The notes: generated by a model from the letters alone, not told the origin. Shown: positions 24,295 to 34,067, counted from the first letter of the stretch. The stretch is DNA of 64,000 bases from Autumnicola sp041679265 (GCF_041679265.1 NZ_JBGFSM010000017.1:1-64000), one strand, 5' to 3'. Program-made: numbers and translations.

Positions 24295-24322
24295 TGTTGA
24301 ATGTTGAATGTTGAATGTTGAA
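24295..24322. repeat. Heptanucleotide array (TGTTGAA) x4
   Basis: Four exact copies of TGTTGAA 17 bp after the nrdA stop. A different unit from the GTGAGTA array at the left edge but the same period of seven. Confidence 0.9.
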
Positions 24323-24382
24323 AGAGTACAGAAACAATTTACAAAGGAAGACAGATAAATGAATTGATTTTTCAACAAAGCG

Positions 24383-24416
24383 TTCTGCGAAAATCAGCGA
24401 GATCTGCGGGGGAAAA
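24383..24416 (+). repeat. CTGCGAAAATCAGCGGGATCTGCGGG-type element, upstream copy
   Basis: Single copy in the orientation of the CTGCG...CTGCGGG half-element, 166 bp before the GxxExxY gene. Matches the two right-hand halves in 25041-25176. A 61-codon frame over this stretch (24364-24549) is most likely an artefact of the repeat. The rest of the 24278-24581 gap holds only the TGTTGAA array. Confidence 0.75.
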
Positions 24417-24581
24417 CATAGTACGTTTGATTCTGAAGAGGAGCCTGATCTCTCAAAAACAGCTTCAGAATAAAGAGAAAGAAGTAATTTTTAATGCGGA
24501 TGAAGCATTGCGAAATTCCTTTTTCAGAAAATCCCGATCCAATCCATAGAAATAGTACCTTTAAAAAATTGAATGCACCTG

Positions 24582-24959
24582 ATGAATGAAAATGAAATAT
24601 CTTATAAAATAAGAGGGGCTATTTTTAAAGTTTTTGGGCAATTGGGACCGGGATTATTAGAATCTGTTTACACAGCTGCATTGCAATATGAGTTAGAAAA
24701 AGAAAATTTAAATGTTCTTAAGGAAGTTCCTGTTCCTGTATATTACCAAAACCAGAAGCTTGAAATAGGTTTTAGATTAGATTTACTTGTAGATCAGAAA
24801 GTTATTATTGAAATAAAATCTGTTGAAAATTTGGCAGAAGTCCATCATAAGCAGGTAATCACTTATTTGAAACTAACGAATTTAAAGCTTGCCATTTTAG
24901 TTAATTTCAATGTTAGCAATATTTCCGCAGGAATATTTAGAAAGGTAAATGGACTTTAG
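24582..24959 (+). CDS. GxxExxY family protein (PD-(D/E)XK nuclease-like)
   Basis: 125 residues from the ATG at 24582 (MNENEISYKIRG), the start seen in the family; an ATG nine bases earlier is possible. The family motif is visible as GLLESVY. A predicted PD-(D/E)XK core follows: FRLDLLVDQKVIIEIKSVE gives the acidic residue and ExK. Name and fold come from the family, and no function is known; a nuclease role is inferred. From memory, related genes occur in intervening sequences of rRNA genes and as single intergenic genes. Here it is bounded by inverted copies of a CTGCG-rich repeat, like a cargo gene. Confidence 0.85.
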   Translation: MNENEISYKIRGAIFKVFGQLGPGLLESVYTAALQYELEKENLNVLKEVPVPVYYQNQKLEIGFRLDLLVDQKVIIEIKSVENLAEVHHKQVITYLKLTNLKLAILVNFNVSNISAGIFRKVNGL

Positions 24960-24989
24960 ATCTTTTCACAGGAACCTTAAAAAAGATTT

Positions 24990-25180
24990 TTCTCCCGCAG
25001 AAAACGCAGGGAACCGCAGAAAAATATTTATTTCAGAAACTCAATCTGCGAAAATTAGCGGGATCTGCGGGAAAAAGCAATGAAGAATTTTCCCGCAAAA
25101 ATCGCAGAGAAACGCAGAAAAATTATTTGCTCTCGGGAACTCAATTTACGGAAATGGGTAGAATCTGCGGGAAAAATTAA
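24990..25180. repeat. Two tandem ~97-bp units of CCCGCAGAAA...CTGCGGGAAA inverted repeats
   Basis: Each unit has a left half (TCCCGCAGAAAACGCAGGG-like at 24990-25024 and 25088-25122) and an inverted right half (CTGCGAAAATTAGCGGGATC-like at 25041-25076 and 25138-25176). The units start 98 bp apart. They fill the gap between the GxxExxY gene and dgt, and a further half-copy lies upstream of the GxxExxY gene. Confidence 0.8.
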
Positions 25181-25252
25181 GGCAGGGTCACTTTGATTTT
25201 ACTATTTTTGGTTTCGAAAAACTCACTGCTAACGCTATACCAGAAACTAAGT

Positions 25253-26596
25253 ATGAACTGGGAACAACTTTTATCTTTAAAAAGATCTGGAGACACGCAT
25301 AAAAGATTAAGAAAAGAACAAAATGAAACCCGGCTTGGTTTTGAAGTAGATTATGACAGGGTAATATTTTCTTCCGCCTTTCGCAGTCTTCAGGATAAAA
25401 CCCAGGTGATTCCGCTTTCCAGGACAGATTTTGTACATACCCGCTTAACCCACAGCCTTGAGGTGTCGGTGGTGGGAAGATCCCTGGGCAGGCTGGCCGG
25501 GCAGAAAATCCTGGAAAAACACCCGCATCTCTCCAATATTCATGGTTACCAGATGAACGATTTTGGTGCCATAGTAGCCGCCGCAGCCCTGGCCCACGAT
25601 ATTGGGAACCCGCCCTTTGGGCATTCCGGTGAGAAAGCCATTGGAGAATATTTTAGTCATGGCAACGGCAGCCGTTTTAAGGATCAGTTAAAACCTTCAG
25701 AATACCAGGATTTGATAAAATTTGAAGGCAATGCCAATGGCTTCAGGATACTTACAGAAAACCGTCCCGGCATCAACGGCGGATTGCGGCTTTCTTATGC
25801 CACCCTTGGTGCTTTTATGAAATATCCCAAAGGGTCCCTTCCGCATAAACCCACAACAAACATCGGGGATAAAAAATTCGGTTTTTTTCAGACAGAAAAA
25901 GAGACTTTTTTGAATGTGGCAGAGGAACTAGGGCTAAAACAAACAAGAAGCGGGGAAAATTTAAGTTTTGCTCGCCACCCCCTGGCATTTTTAGTTGAAG
26001 CCGCAGACGATATCTGCTATACTATCATCGATTTTGAAGACGGTATTAACCTTGGGCTGATTGATGAGGAATATGCCTTAGAATATCTTATAAAACTGGT
26101 AAAAAACAGCATCAATACCTCCAAATATCACAGCCTTACCTCTACGGCAGACCGGTTGAGCTACCTGCGCGCCCTGGCCATAAATACCCTCATTACCGAA
26201 GCCGTGGAGATCTTTCTTGCCAATGAAAAAGCTATTCTTGCGGGAGAATTTCACAGCTCTTTGTTTGATAACAGCAGTTTTGAAGCCCAGATTAAGGATA
26301 TTATTAAAATAAGCGTGGAGAAAATTTACCAGAGCGAAGAGGTGATTAGCAAAGAAATTGCCGGTTATAAAATGCTTTCCCTTTTACTGGATACTTATAC
26401 CAACTCCTTCCTTCCTGAACATCCTTCTAAGGAATCCAACTACAGCAAGCTGGTTAGAAACTCTGTTCCAAAATTGCAGATTCCCGAAGAACAGACCACC
26501 TACGAGTCGCTGCTTCAAATTTGCTCTTATACCGCTTCCCTTACCGACGGTTTCACCGTATCTTCATTTGAGAAATACAACGGTCTTAAAATCTAA
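25253..26596 (+). CDS. dgt: Deoxyguanosinetriphosphate triphosphohydrolase (dGTPase)
   Basis: 447 residues from the ATG at 25253 (MNWEQLLSLK); a longer frame from 25193 adds a non-conserved leader. HD-superfamily hydrolase that splits dNTPs to deoxynucleosides and triphosphate. RSLQDKTQV, HTRLTHSLEVS (first His) and AHDIGNPPFGHSGE (His115-Asp116) and FEGNANGFR are Dgt hallmarks, as is EAADDICYTIIDFEDG. Together with nrdAB and dCMP deaminase it balances nucleotide pools. The 3' end overlaps the convergent acyltransferase gene by four bases. Confidence 0.95.
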   Translation: MNWEQLLSLKRSGDTHKRLRKEQNETRLGFEVDYDRVIFSSAFRSLQDKTQVIPLSRTDFVHTRLTHSLEVSVVGRSLGRLAGQKILEKHPHLSNIHGYQMNDFGAIVAAAALAHDIGNPPFGHSGEKAIGEYFSHGNGSRFKDQLKPSEYQDLIKFEGNANGFRILTENRPGINGGLRLSYATLGAFMKYPKGSLPHKPTTNIGDKKFGFFQTEKETFLNVAEELGLKQTRSGENLSFARHPLAFLVEAADDICYTIIDFEDGINLGLIDEEYALEYLIKLVKNSINTSKYHSLTSTADRLSYLRALAINTLITEAVEIFLANEKAILAGEFHSSLFDNSSFEAQIKDIIKISVEKIYQSEEVISKEIAGYKMLSLLLDTYTNSFLPEHPSKESNYSKLVRNSVPKLQIPEEQTTYESLLQICSYTASLTDGFTVSSFEKYNGLKI

Positions 26597-27663
26597 GGAA
26601 CTTTTTGCTCATGCGCTTTAAGTACATTACACCAAACCGGGGATCTTTTAAGGATTTTTAGCTCTTTCCTGCGCCTGCCTAAAAAAAGAAGCCTGGTAAA
26701 AAGCGTCTGGTCAAATAAATGGGCAAAAATAACAGGCAAAAATAAACTTCCTGTAAGTAACACCGGGAACATAAAACCTCCAGCCTGGACTTCCATTGCC
26801 TTAAAGAACTCATCTATACACACCTGTACCAGGATATGCATTAAAAAGATGGGGTATGCAAATTTTCCTATTATAGCCAGTGGTGGGTTTCTTATTTTTA
26901 TATTCATAATAAAAAAAGTACTTGCCACTCCCATTAGCATTCCTACACCTCCATCCCTAAAGAAAAAACTGCTATGAATACCCTGATAAACCTTATACTC
27001 CCTAACCAATGCCCCAGCCAGGAAAAGAAGCAAAAGAACATTTATCTGGGCCTGTTTCAACTTCAGATAAAAAAATCTTTGGATCCCAATACCGAGTAAA
27101 AAAAACGGTAACAGGTATAATGCCCCTGTCCAGCTGAAGAAACTCTCATTTACTAAAGGTAAGGTGGTATTTTTAGGCCATACATGTACAAAAAAAGTCG
27201 ATACAAGAAGGGAAAGGCAAAAAGTAATTGTCCAGCATACCACATTCTTAATACACTGCAGGATTTCAAAAAGCATTACTAAAACAAATACCACTAGTAA
27301 GGCATGTAGAAACCAGAATTGAAAGTAAGGCCGGTAAAGCGCTTCCGGAAGAAGATGCCAGTTAAGGTAACTATAAAAATATCCCGAAGCAGCAAAAAAG
27401 GTGGCAGCCCAGGTTATTCCAGGGATTAAAATTCTTCTGATTTTCTTTGCCAGAAATAATCGCCAATTATTTTTTTGAACAGGCCGCAGAGAATACACAA
27501 AACCACTTATAACGGTAAAAAGCGGCATCCTTAAATAATCAAACGGAATGTGGAACTGCCTTAAAACAGAAGCCTGTTCTAATCGTAAATACTGGCAAAC
27601 ATGAAATAAGACAACCAATAATATCGCAATGCCCCTTACGGTTTCAATATGCTTATTTTTCAT
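26593..27663 (-). CDS. Acyltransferase_3 family membrane protein
   Basis: 356 residues from the ATG at 27663 (MKNKHIETVRGIA); an upstream ATG adds eight residues. About ten hydrophobic helices. ETVRGIAILLVVLFHV with the His, and PLFTVISGFVYSLR, are the signatures of the acyltransferase-3 family, which O-acetylates sugars or other exported molecules across the inner membrane. The substrate is unknown. It lies apart from the polysaccharide locus, convergent with dgt, and I see no operon partners. Confidence 0.88.
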   Translation of the reverse strand: MKNKHIETVRGIAILLVVLFHVCQYLRLEQASVLRQFHIPFDYLRMPLFTVISGFVYSLRPVQKNNWRLFLAKKIRRILIPGITWAATFFAASGYFYSYLNWHLLPEALYRPYFQFWFLHALLVVFVLVMLFEILQCIKNVVCWTITFCLSLLVSTFFVHVWPKNTTLPLVNESFFSWTGALYLLPFFLLGIGIQRFFYLKLKQAQINVLLLLFLAGALVREYKVYQGIHSSFFFRDGGVGMLMGVASTFFIMNIKIRNPPLAIIGKFAYPIFLMHILVQVCIDEFFKAMEVQAGGFMFPVLLTGSLFLPVIFAHLFDQTLFTRLLFLGRRRKELKILKRSPVWCNVLKAHEQKVP

Positions 27664-27968
27664 AACCTGTATAAAAATTTTGAGCATTAACCGAATTAAA
27701 AAGAAAGGTATAATTCATTTAAAAGGAAGTATGCTTTTGTGAAAATTATCTCTTAAATGAATAAAAATTAGATAATTTTTATAAGAATGAAGGAGGATAT
27801 AGAAAATTTTAGACCAAAGCGATACTAATCCCGATTACCTGCTCCTCCTACATAGATCTGCAAATCAATCCTTAGCAGCCATCGTGCTGCTATTGCGGTA
27901 GAAGCAAAAGGGAATTTTTTTAAATTCAGAATAAAAAAGATGTCTGGAAAGTCTGGAGATAAAATACC
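27664..27968. other. 305-bp spacer
   Basis: No gene, tRNA or convincing repeat seen. It holds the upstream region of the acyltransferase gene and the 3' region of the dxs-DUF3078 operon. A short hairpin (AGCAGC...GCTGCT near 27875) is too weak to call a terminator. Confidence 0.35.
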
Positions 27969-28970
27969 CTAGAATTCATAAACCACCCCTACTCCCAGGG
28001 TTTGTTTAAATTGGACTCGGGGGCCAAAAGTTTCCAGATCCCCGTCCCCATCCACATCTTCTTTGTATTTTACATCATCGTCATACCGCAAATGAGAACC
28101 AATACTGGCTTTAACAAAATCATTAACCTTTAGGTTCACATTTAACTGCCAGTCCACATCAATATTTCCAAAATTATTCAAGTAATCTGAATAAAGGCTG
28201 AGCCTGTTTTTCACGTTTATATTTTCAAAAACCTCCTTTTCAAAATTACTCGTAAGCAAAAAACCAAATTCGGTCCTAACCATTTCGCCTTCCTCCACAA
28301 TCTTTCCGTCTTCATCTCTTACCGCCGGCGTCACGCCAAACATTCCTTCATTGGCAAGGCGCTGGTCCAGTACAAAGGTCGATTTTTGAGTAACGGGTGA
28401 CACATACACGGTTAATTTTTCTTCAGGATGAGAATATTCGGCACCAATCCCCAGGAACAGGTATGCCGGTGCCATAAATTTGGATATGGGATAAGCCTTC
28501 TCCGGATATTTATAGCCATTCGAAAACTGGGTGTTAAAATCGAGCTTTGCAGAATAGAACCAGTTAGAAGTGGAATCCGGCCGGTATCCAACAGTAGAAC
28601 TTAACAGGAGCTCATCTTCCGTTTTTCTAATTTCGCGCCCCTCCTGTGCGTTTAATCCATAGCGTATTACCGCAGAATTGCTCCACTTGGTAAGCGCTTT
28701 TTTGTAATTCCTTTCAAAATTACCATGTATTAAAGCCGAAATAGAATTATTCCCCCCGCTGTTCCAGTTTACAAATGCCACTTCGCTAAAATCCAGTCCC
28801 ACAGCATTTTCTTCATCCCAATAAGTAGCTACGTTGGTTGCGGTGCTATCCTTTACAGCAATACTGTCGCTAACCTCTGTGGTATCTGTAACCTTTAGAT
28901 GAGGAAATTCTAATGCATAGGTATTAAGGGAAATAAGGCCAAGAAAAAGGCCCATTAAGCTGATTTTCAT
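27969..28970 (-). CDS. DUF3078 domain-containing protein
   Basis: 333 residues with a short signal peptide (LMGLFLGLISLNTYA). The domain motif GLDFSEVAFVNWNSGGNNSIS is typical of DUF3078, a Bacteroidota family found in the outer membrane or periplasm. The rest alternates in amphipathic strands rich in Asn, Tyr and Phe, ending in Phe, consistent with a barrel. Function unknown. It follows dxs with a 36-bp gap, so probably co-transcribed. Confidence 0.85.
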   Translation of the reverse strand: MKISLMGLFLGLISLNTYALEFPHLKVTDTTEVSDSIAVKDSTATNVATYWDEENAVGLDFSEVAFVNWNSGGNNSISALIHGNFERNYKKALTKWSNSAVIRYGLNAQEGREIRKTEDELLLSSTVGYRPDSTSNWFYSAKLDFNTQFSNGYKYPEKAYPISKFMAPAYLFLGIGAEYSHPEEKLTVYVSPVTQKSTFVLDQRLANEGMFGVTPAVRDEDGKIVEEGEMVRTEFGFLLTSNFEKEVFENINVKNRLSLYSDYLNNFGNIDVDWQLNVNLKVNDFVKASIGSHLRYDDDVKYKEDVDGDGDLETFGPRVQFKQTLGVGVVYEF

Positions 28971-29006
28971 TTTATTTAAATTCTCGGAATTGCAAAAATA
29001 TAAATT

Positions 29007-30779
29007 TTAAAGCAGTGCCTCTAAAACACCGCGTATATTTTCAACGCTTATTCCGGCAATTTCTTGTAACGCTGCCACATTTCCATGTTCAATAAATTCG
29101 TCGGGGATTCCAAGATTAATCATCTGGCCGCTAAAATTTTTTTCTGAAGCATATTCCAGTATGGCAGTTCCAAATCCTCCGGTGACCGCTCCATCTTCCA
29201 CAGTAACTATTCCTCTATAGCCTGAAAAAATGTTCTGAAGCATAACTTTATCGAGCGGTTTTACAAAGATCATATCATAATGGCCAATTTTTTCTTTTTC
29301 GGCTATTGCTGAAATTGCTTCGGAAGCATTCTCTGTCATTTTTCCTATACTTAAAACCGCAATTTCCGAACCTTTGCGCAGGCATAGCCCTTTCCCGATT
29401 GGCATCTGCTTAAAAGGCAATCGCCATTCTGCCATTATCCCCCTGCCTCGGGGATAACGTATAGCAAGCGGATGCCCAGGCTGAAGCTGCGCCGTAAATA
29501 ACAAATTTCGCAACTGGATCTCATTTGAAGGCGCCGCGACTATCATGTTGGGAATACAGCGCAGGTATGGAAGATCAAACACTCCATGATGTGTGGCACC
29601 ATCTTCGCCAACCAGCCCCGCCCGGTCAATACAAAAAATAACCGGTAAATCCTGCAGCGCCACATCATGGATCAACTGATCGTAGGCGCGCTGCAGGAAA
29701 GTACTGTAAATCGCACAAAAAACTATAAATCCCTGCGTAGCCATACCTGCTGAAAGGCTTACGGCATGCTGCTCTGCAATACCCACATCAAAAGCCCTTT
29801 CCGGGAAAGCTTCCATCATAAATTTAAGGGAACTTCCCGTGGGCATTGCCGGGGTAATCCCTATAATTTTCTCATTCTGCTTCGCCAGCTCCACCAAAGT
29901 CAATCCAAAAACATCCTGGTATTTTAAAGGCAAACCTTTGGTATCGTAATTAAGCAGCTCGCCCGTATCCGGTTTAAATTTTCCGGGAGCATGATATTTT
30001 ACCTGGTCTTCTTCAGCCTTCTTCAGTCCTTTCCCTTTTGTTGTGATTACATGGAGAAATTTAGGACCCGGAATTTCTTTAAGTTCTTTAAAAACCTTTA
30101 TCAGGGAATGGATATCATGGCCATCTACCGGCCCAAAATAATTAAAATTTAATGCCTCAATAATATTATCTTCAGCAGGTTTATATCCCACTTTTGCCTT
30201 GGTAAGATATTGTTTCAGTGCCCCTACACTGGGGTCTATTCCAATGGCATTATCATTAAGCACCACAAGCAGATTCGCTTTGGAAACCCCGGCATGGTTA
30301 AGGCCTTCAAAAGCCATTCCGCTGGCAATGGAGGCATCGCCAATTACCGCAATATGTTGCCTACTGGTTTCGCCTTTAAGCCTGGAAGCTATCGCCATAC
30401 CCAGTGCTGCCGAGACCGAAGTGGAAGAGTGTCCCGTTCCAAAACTGTCGTAAATACTCTCAGTCCTTTTTGGAAAGCCGCTTATCCCGTGAAGCTGCCG
30501 ATTGGTTTCAAAGATATCCCTTCGGCCTGTGAGGATCTTATGCCCGTAAGCCTGATGCCCCACATCCCAAACCAGCAAATCTTCAGGCGTATTAAAAACA
30601 TAATGCAGGGCAATAGTAAGTTCCACCACCCCAAGACTGGCACCAAGATGCCCTTCTTTGGTAGCCACAATATCAATAATGAACTTTCTTAACTCTCCGG
30701 CCAGAATTTTTAAATCTTCCGGAGAAAGCTTCCGTAAATCTGCAGGCGAATTGATTGTATGAAGAAGATGATTTTCCAT
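29007..30779 (-). CDS. dxs: 1-deoxy-D-xylulose-5-phosphate synthase
   Basis: 590 residues from the ATG at 30779 (MENHLLHTINS); a frame extending to 30818 is not conserved-looking. Thiamine-diphosphate enzyme joining pyruvate and glyceraldehyde-3-phosphate, first step of the non-mevalonate isoprenoid pathway. ThDP/Mg site: IGDASIASGMAFEGLNHAG and NDNAIGIDPS; GHSSTSVSAALG upstream; HATHHG-like EDGATHHGVFDLPYLR in the pyrimidine domain; TVEDGAVTGGFG in the C-terminal domain. The minus-strand upstream region has TATCTTTA (30837-30844), one base off the -7 consensus. Confidence 0.95.
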   Translation of the reverse strand: MENHLLHTINSPADLRKLSPEDLKILAGELRKFIIDIVATKEGHLGASLGVVELTIALHYVFNTPEDLLVWDVGHQAYGHKILTGRRDIFETNRQLHGISGFPKRTESIYDSFGTGHSSTSVSAALGMAIASRLKGETSRQHIAVIGDASIASGMAFEGLNHAGVSKANLLVVLNDNAIGIDPSVGALKQYLTKAKVGYKPAEDNIIEALNFNYFGPVDGHDIHSLIKVFKELKEIPGPKFLHVITTKGKGLKKAEEDQVKYHAPGKFKPDTGELLNYDTKGLPLKYQDVFGLTLVELAKQNEKIIGITPAMPTGSSLKFMMEAFPERAFDVGIAEQHAVSLSAGMATQGFIVFCAIYSTFLQRAYDQLIHDVALQDLPVIFCIDRAGLVGEDGATHHGVFDLPYLRCIPNMIVAAPSNEIQLRNLLFTAQLQPGHPLAIRYPRGRGIMAEWRLPFKQMPIGKGLCLRKGSEIAVLSIGKMTENASEAISAIAEKEKIGHYDMIFVKPLDKVMLQNIFSGYRGIVTVEDGAVTGGFGTAILEYASEKNFSGQMINLGIPDEFIEHGNVAALQEIAGISVENIRGVLEALL

Positions 30780-30949
30780 TTTTTGACACTGGTCCAGATT
30801 TTTGCCTTTCTTCAGCAAGAAATCATTTAGAGCGTAAAGATAGAAGCAGATTTTTAAGTGCTGAAATTTATGCTTATGAATATTGAAAAAACAAACTTAA
30901 AAGGTTACTCAATAATATTTACCTTGTGGAAGAATTTAAAAAGTTAAGC

Positions 30950-31399
30950 ATGCTTACTCCTTTTGATGACAATTATTTTATGAAGAAGGCTCTGGATGAG
31001 GCCCATATCGCATTTGAAAAAGGGGAAATTCCAGTGGGGGTAGTGGTAGTGATTAAAGAAAAGATTATCGCCCGCGGACATAATTTAACCGAAATTTTAA
31101 ACGATGTGACTGCCCATGCCGAAATGCAGGCCATTACTGCAGCCTCTAATTTTTTAGGTGGCAAATATCTTAAAGATTGCACCATGTATGTAACCCTGGA
31201 GCCCTGCCAGATGTGTGCCGGTGCGCTCTATTGGAGTCAGCTTTCAAAACTGGTATATGCGGCCAACGATTTACAACGCGGTTACAGGACCATGGGCACG
31301 CAGTTACATCCTAAAACCCAGGTAAAAAGCGGAGTAATGGAAAAAGAAGCTTCGGCATTATTAAAACGATTTTTTATTCAGAAAAGAAACCTCAACTAG
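30950..31399 (+). CDS. tadA: tRNA-specific adenosine deaminase
   Basis: 149 residues from the ATG at 30950 (MLTPFDDNYFMKKAL), the start seen in related flavobacterial proteins; a GTG eight codons earlier is less likely. Converts wobble adenosine 34 of tRNA-Arg to inosine. Zinc deaminase core: AHAEMQAI supplies the His and catalytic Glu, EPCQMCAGAL the two Cys. Divergent from dxs over ~170 bp. Guanine deaminase is an alternative family member but less likely at this length and sequence. Confidence 0.88.
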   Translation: MLTPFDDNYFMKKALDEAHIAFEKGEIPVGVVVVIKEKIIARGHNLTEILNDVTAHAEMQAITAASNFLGGKYLKDCTMYVTLEPCQMCAGALYWSQLSKLVYAANDLQRGYRTMGTQLHPKTQVKSGVMEKEASALLKRFFIQKRNLN

Positions 31400-31485
31400 C
31401 TTCCGGAAAAATAGTTTTTCCTGTACATGGTGTTTATAGTTATATTTATTCTGAAGAAAAAAACCAGGTTCTCAAAGCTACCTTT

Positions 31486-33606
31486 ATGAATTTACAATTT
31501 TCAAAACTCCTTAGCCTTTCCGTTTTTCTTTGTTTATGCCTGGGCAGTTGCGGGAAAGGTAAAAAAGCTGATGAAGAGCCTATTTCTAACCGGTTGGCCA
31601 AAGCCAGTAGCCCATACCTTATAGAACATGCCGATAATCCTGTAGATTGGTACGAATGGGGCCCCGAAGCCCTGGAAAAGGCAAAAAATGAAGACAAACC
31701 TATAATTATTAGCATTGGGTATGCCGCGTGCCACTGGTGCCATGTTATGGAGGAAGAAAGTTTTATGGATTCTACCGTGGCCGCAATTATGAACCAGAAT
31801 TTTGTTTCTATAAAAATTGATCGTGAGGAAAGGCCAGATATTGATAAAATTTATATGAATGCGGCGCAGTTGTTAAATGGCAGTGGAGGCTGGCCTCTTA
31901 ATGCCGTTGCGCTTCCTAATGGAAAACCTTTTTTTGCCGGCACTTATTTCCCTCCGGATGAATGGAAGAACCTGCTTACCCAAATCTCTGAAGCTTATAA
32001 AATTGACAGGGAAAACCTTACTAAAACCGCTAACGCGCTTACTGAAGGAATAAGAAACAATAACGGAATTGTGAATCCTGAAATTAACAAGTCTGGCTTT
32101 TCCAAAGAAGCCTACATCGGCGTTCTCGAAAACTGGGAAAAAACCTGGGATACTGAGAAAGGCGGTTATAAAGGTTCACAAAAATTTCCTTTGCCATCAG
32201 CCTGGGAATCACTTTTGCAATATCATTACCTTACACAGGATCCCAAAGCCCTGGAAATGGTGGAGACCAGCCTTCAACATATGGCAAGAGGCGGTATTTA
32301 CGATCAGTTAGGCGGCGGATTTTCCCGTTACACCACAGATCCCGACTGGCTTTATCCACATTTTGAAAAGATGCTCTATGACAATGCCCAGCTCATAAGC
32401 CTGTATTCCAAAGCGTTTAAAGTTACCGGCAATACTGAATTTAAAAAAGTAGCAGAGGAAAGCATTGATTTTGTAGAAAAAGAACTGGCTAATGGTGAAG
32501 GCGGATTTTATGCATCACTGAATGCCGACAGCGAAGGGGAAGAAGGAAAATTTTATGTTTGGACCGCAGATGAAATTAAAAACACACTAACTTCTGCCGA
32601 AGCCGATTTGTTTTTAAAATACTTCAATATTGAAAACTACGGCAACTGGGAAAAAGGAAAGAATGTGCTTTACTGCAAGTATTCCGAAGAAGAATTTGCC
32701 GTTGAAAACAACATGAATCCTGATGAGGTAAAGCGAATAATCACAAAGGCTAAAGATAAACTCCTCAATAAGAGAAACCATAGAACAAAACCCAGTATAG
32801 ACCATAAGTCCCTTACCTCCTGGAACGCTTTAATGCTAGAAGCCTATTTAGATGCCTACACAGCCTGGGGAAATAGAATATATCTTGAAAAAGCGATTAA
32901 GACTGCTGAATTTTTAAACGCCAGTATGATGAAGCAGAAGCAGGGTCTTTGGCGAAGCTATAAAGACAACCAACCAAAAATTGAAGCGTTCCTGGATGAT
33001 TATGCTTTTTTAAGCAAGGCATACCTGCACCTTTACCAGGTTAATTTTGAGCTGAAATGGCTTGAAAAAGCAAGAAGTTTAACCGACTATTCCATTGCTC
33101 ATTTTCGCGACCCTGAAACCGGAATGTTTTTTTATACCGAAATAACTAACAACGAGCTGGTCGCCAGGAATATGGAAACCGAAGATATGGTAATGCCCTC
33201 TTCTAATGCCATAACCGCTTATAATCTCTTTACTTTGGGAACCCTTTTTGAAAATCAGGAATATCTGGCAATAAGCGACAAAATGCTTACGAGGATGTTT
33301 GGACAGGCTATAGAACAACCTGCCTACTATTCAAAATGGGTAAGCCTTGTGGGAATTGAAACATTTGGCGCTTATGAAATTGCCATTATGGGAGACGAGG
33401 CTGCTCAAAAAAATCTTTTACTTCAGCATAATTACCTGCCTACTTCCGTTTTTATGGGTGGAAATAAAGAAAATTTACCGCTTCTGGAAGCAAAACTTGC
33501 TCCTGATAAAACCCTTATCTATGTTTGCCAAAACCGTACCTGCAAATATCCAGTAGAGGGAATTGATGAGGCTTTGGTTATCCTAAAAAACAGCAGGAAA
33601 AAGTAA
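31486..33606 (+). CDS. DUF255 (YyaL/SPATA20-like) thioredoxin-domain lipoprotein
   Basis: 706 residues. An SPII signal with lipobox LGSC puts the lipidated Cys at about residue 22. An N-terminal thioredoxin-like DUF255 domain follows, with the family motif IGYAACHWCHVMEEESF (Cys82 and Cys85). An alpha/alpha-toroid with GGGFSRYTTDPDWLYPHFEKM and a glycosidase-like helical repeat makes up the rest. Many relatives lack a signal sequence; membrane anchoring suggests a periplasmic or outer-membrane role here. Function unknown, with no obvious partner in its surroundings. Confidence 0.88.
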   Translation: MNLQFSKLLSLSVFLCLCLGSCGKGKKADEEPISNRLAKASSPYLIEHADNPVDWYEWGPEALEKAKNEDKPIIISIGYAACHWCHVMEEESFMDSTVAAIMNQNFVSIKIDREERPDIDKIYMNAAQLLNGSGGWPLNAVALPNGKPFFAGTYFPPDEWKNLLTQISEAYKIDRENLTKTANALTEGIRNNNGIVNPEINKSGFSKEAYIGVLENWEKTWDTEKGGYKGSQKFPLPSAWESLLQYHYLTQDPKALEMVETSLQHMARGGIYDQLGGGFSRYTTDPDWLYPHFEKMLYDNAQLISLYSKAFKVTGNTEFKKVAEESIDFVEKELANGEGGFYASLNADSEGEEGKFYVWTADEIKNTLTSAEADLFLKYFNIENYGNWEKGKNVLYCKYSEEEFAVENNMNPDEVKRIITKAKDKLLNKRNHRTKPSIDHKSLTSWNALMLEAYLDAYTAWGNRIYLEKAIKTAEFLNASMMKQKQGLWRSYKDNQPKIEAFLDDYAFLSKAYLHLYQVNFELKWLEKARSLTDYSIAHFRDPETGMFFYTEITNNELVARNMETEDMVMPSSNAITAYNLFTLGTLFENQEYLAISDKMLTRMFGQAIEQPAYYSKWVSLVGIETFGAYEIAIMGDEAAQKNLLLQHNYLPTSVFMGGNKENLPLLEAKLAPDKTLIYVCQNRTCKYPVEGIDEALVILKNSRKK

Positions 33607-34067
33607 TTTTAGGAATTTCATAAAATTCTCCTCTCACCCCAATCCTTACGACTTAATAATCAGATTGTTAAAAACACCATTTTAACACAAATGAAATATT
33701 TTTATCAAAATATGATGGAATAGTATTAACGATCCGTAAGGAATCTTTCTAAATTTCATTTTTATAAATTATACTCTAATTTTTCAACGATCACATATTT
33801 TACATGCCAAAATATTATTAATATCTAAAATGTATTGTATATTTAACCCGCAGGTCTTTAAAATAAAGGGCATATTTCAATCGAAATAGGCAATTAAATT
33901 TAACATCTATTGTTAATCATATCAAAATATAAATACTGACCTAGAAGGAATGCAGGCTTAAAAACATGGCTCCGAAACAATCTAATTTAAACTGATCTAA
34001 GAATCACATGCATTATTAACAACCATTACCAATTAATCAAAAAAAGGGACTAACTAAAAACTAAATT
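33607..34067. other. 461-bp upstream region of the first SusC/SusD operon
   Basis: AT-rich, no gene. It should contain the promoter and a long leader for the susC-like gene. I do not see an exact TAnnTTTG box. No regulator gene lies next to this operon, so control elements may be in this region. Confidence 0.35.

Noticed and set aside
24364..24549. 61-codon frame before the GxxExxY gene
   Set aside because: It reads through a dispersed CTGCG-rich repeat half-element; low complexity and no family.
24990..25180. CRISPR array
   Set aside because: Units alternate in orientation, diverge from each other, number only two and lack unique spacers; no cas genes nearby.
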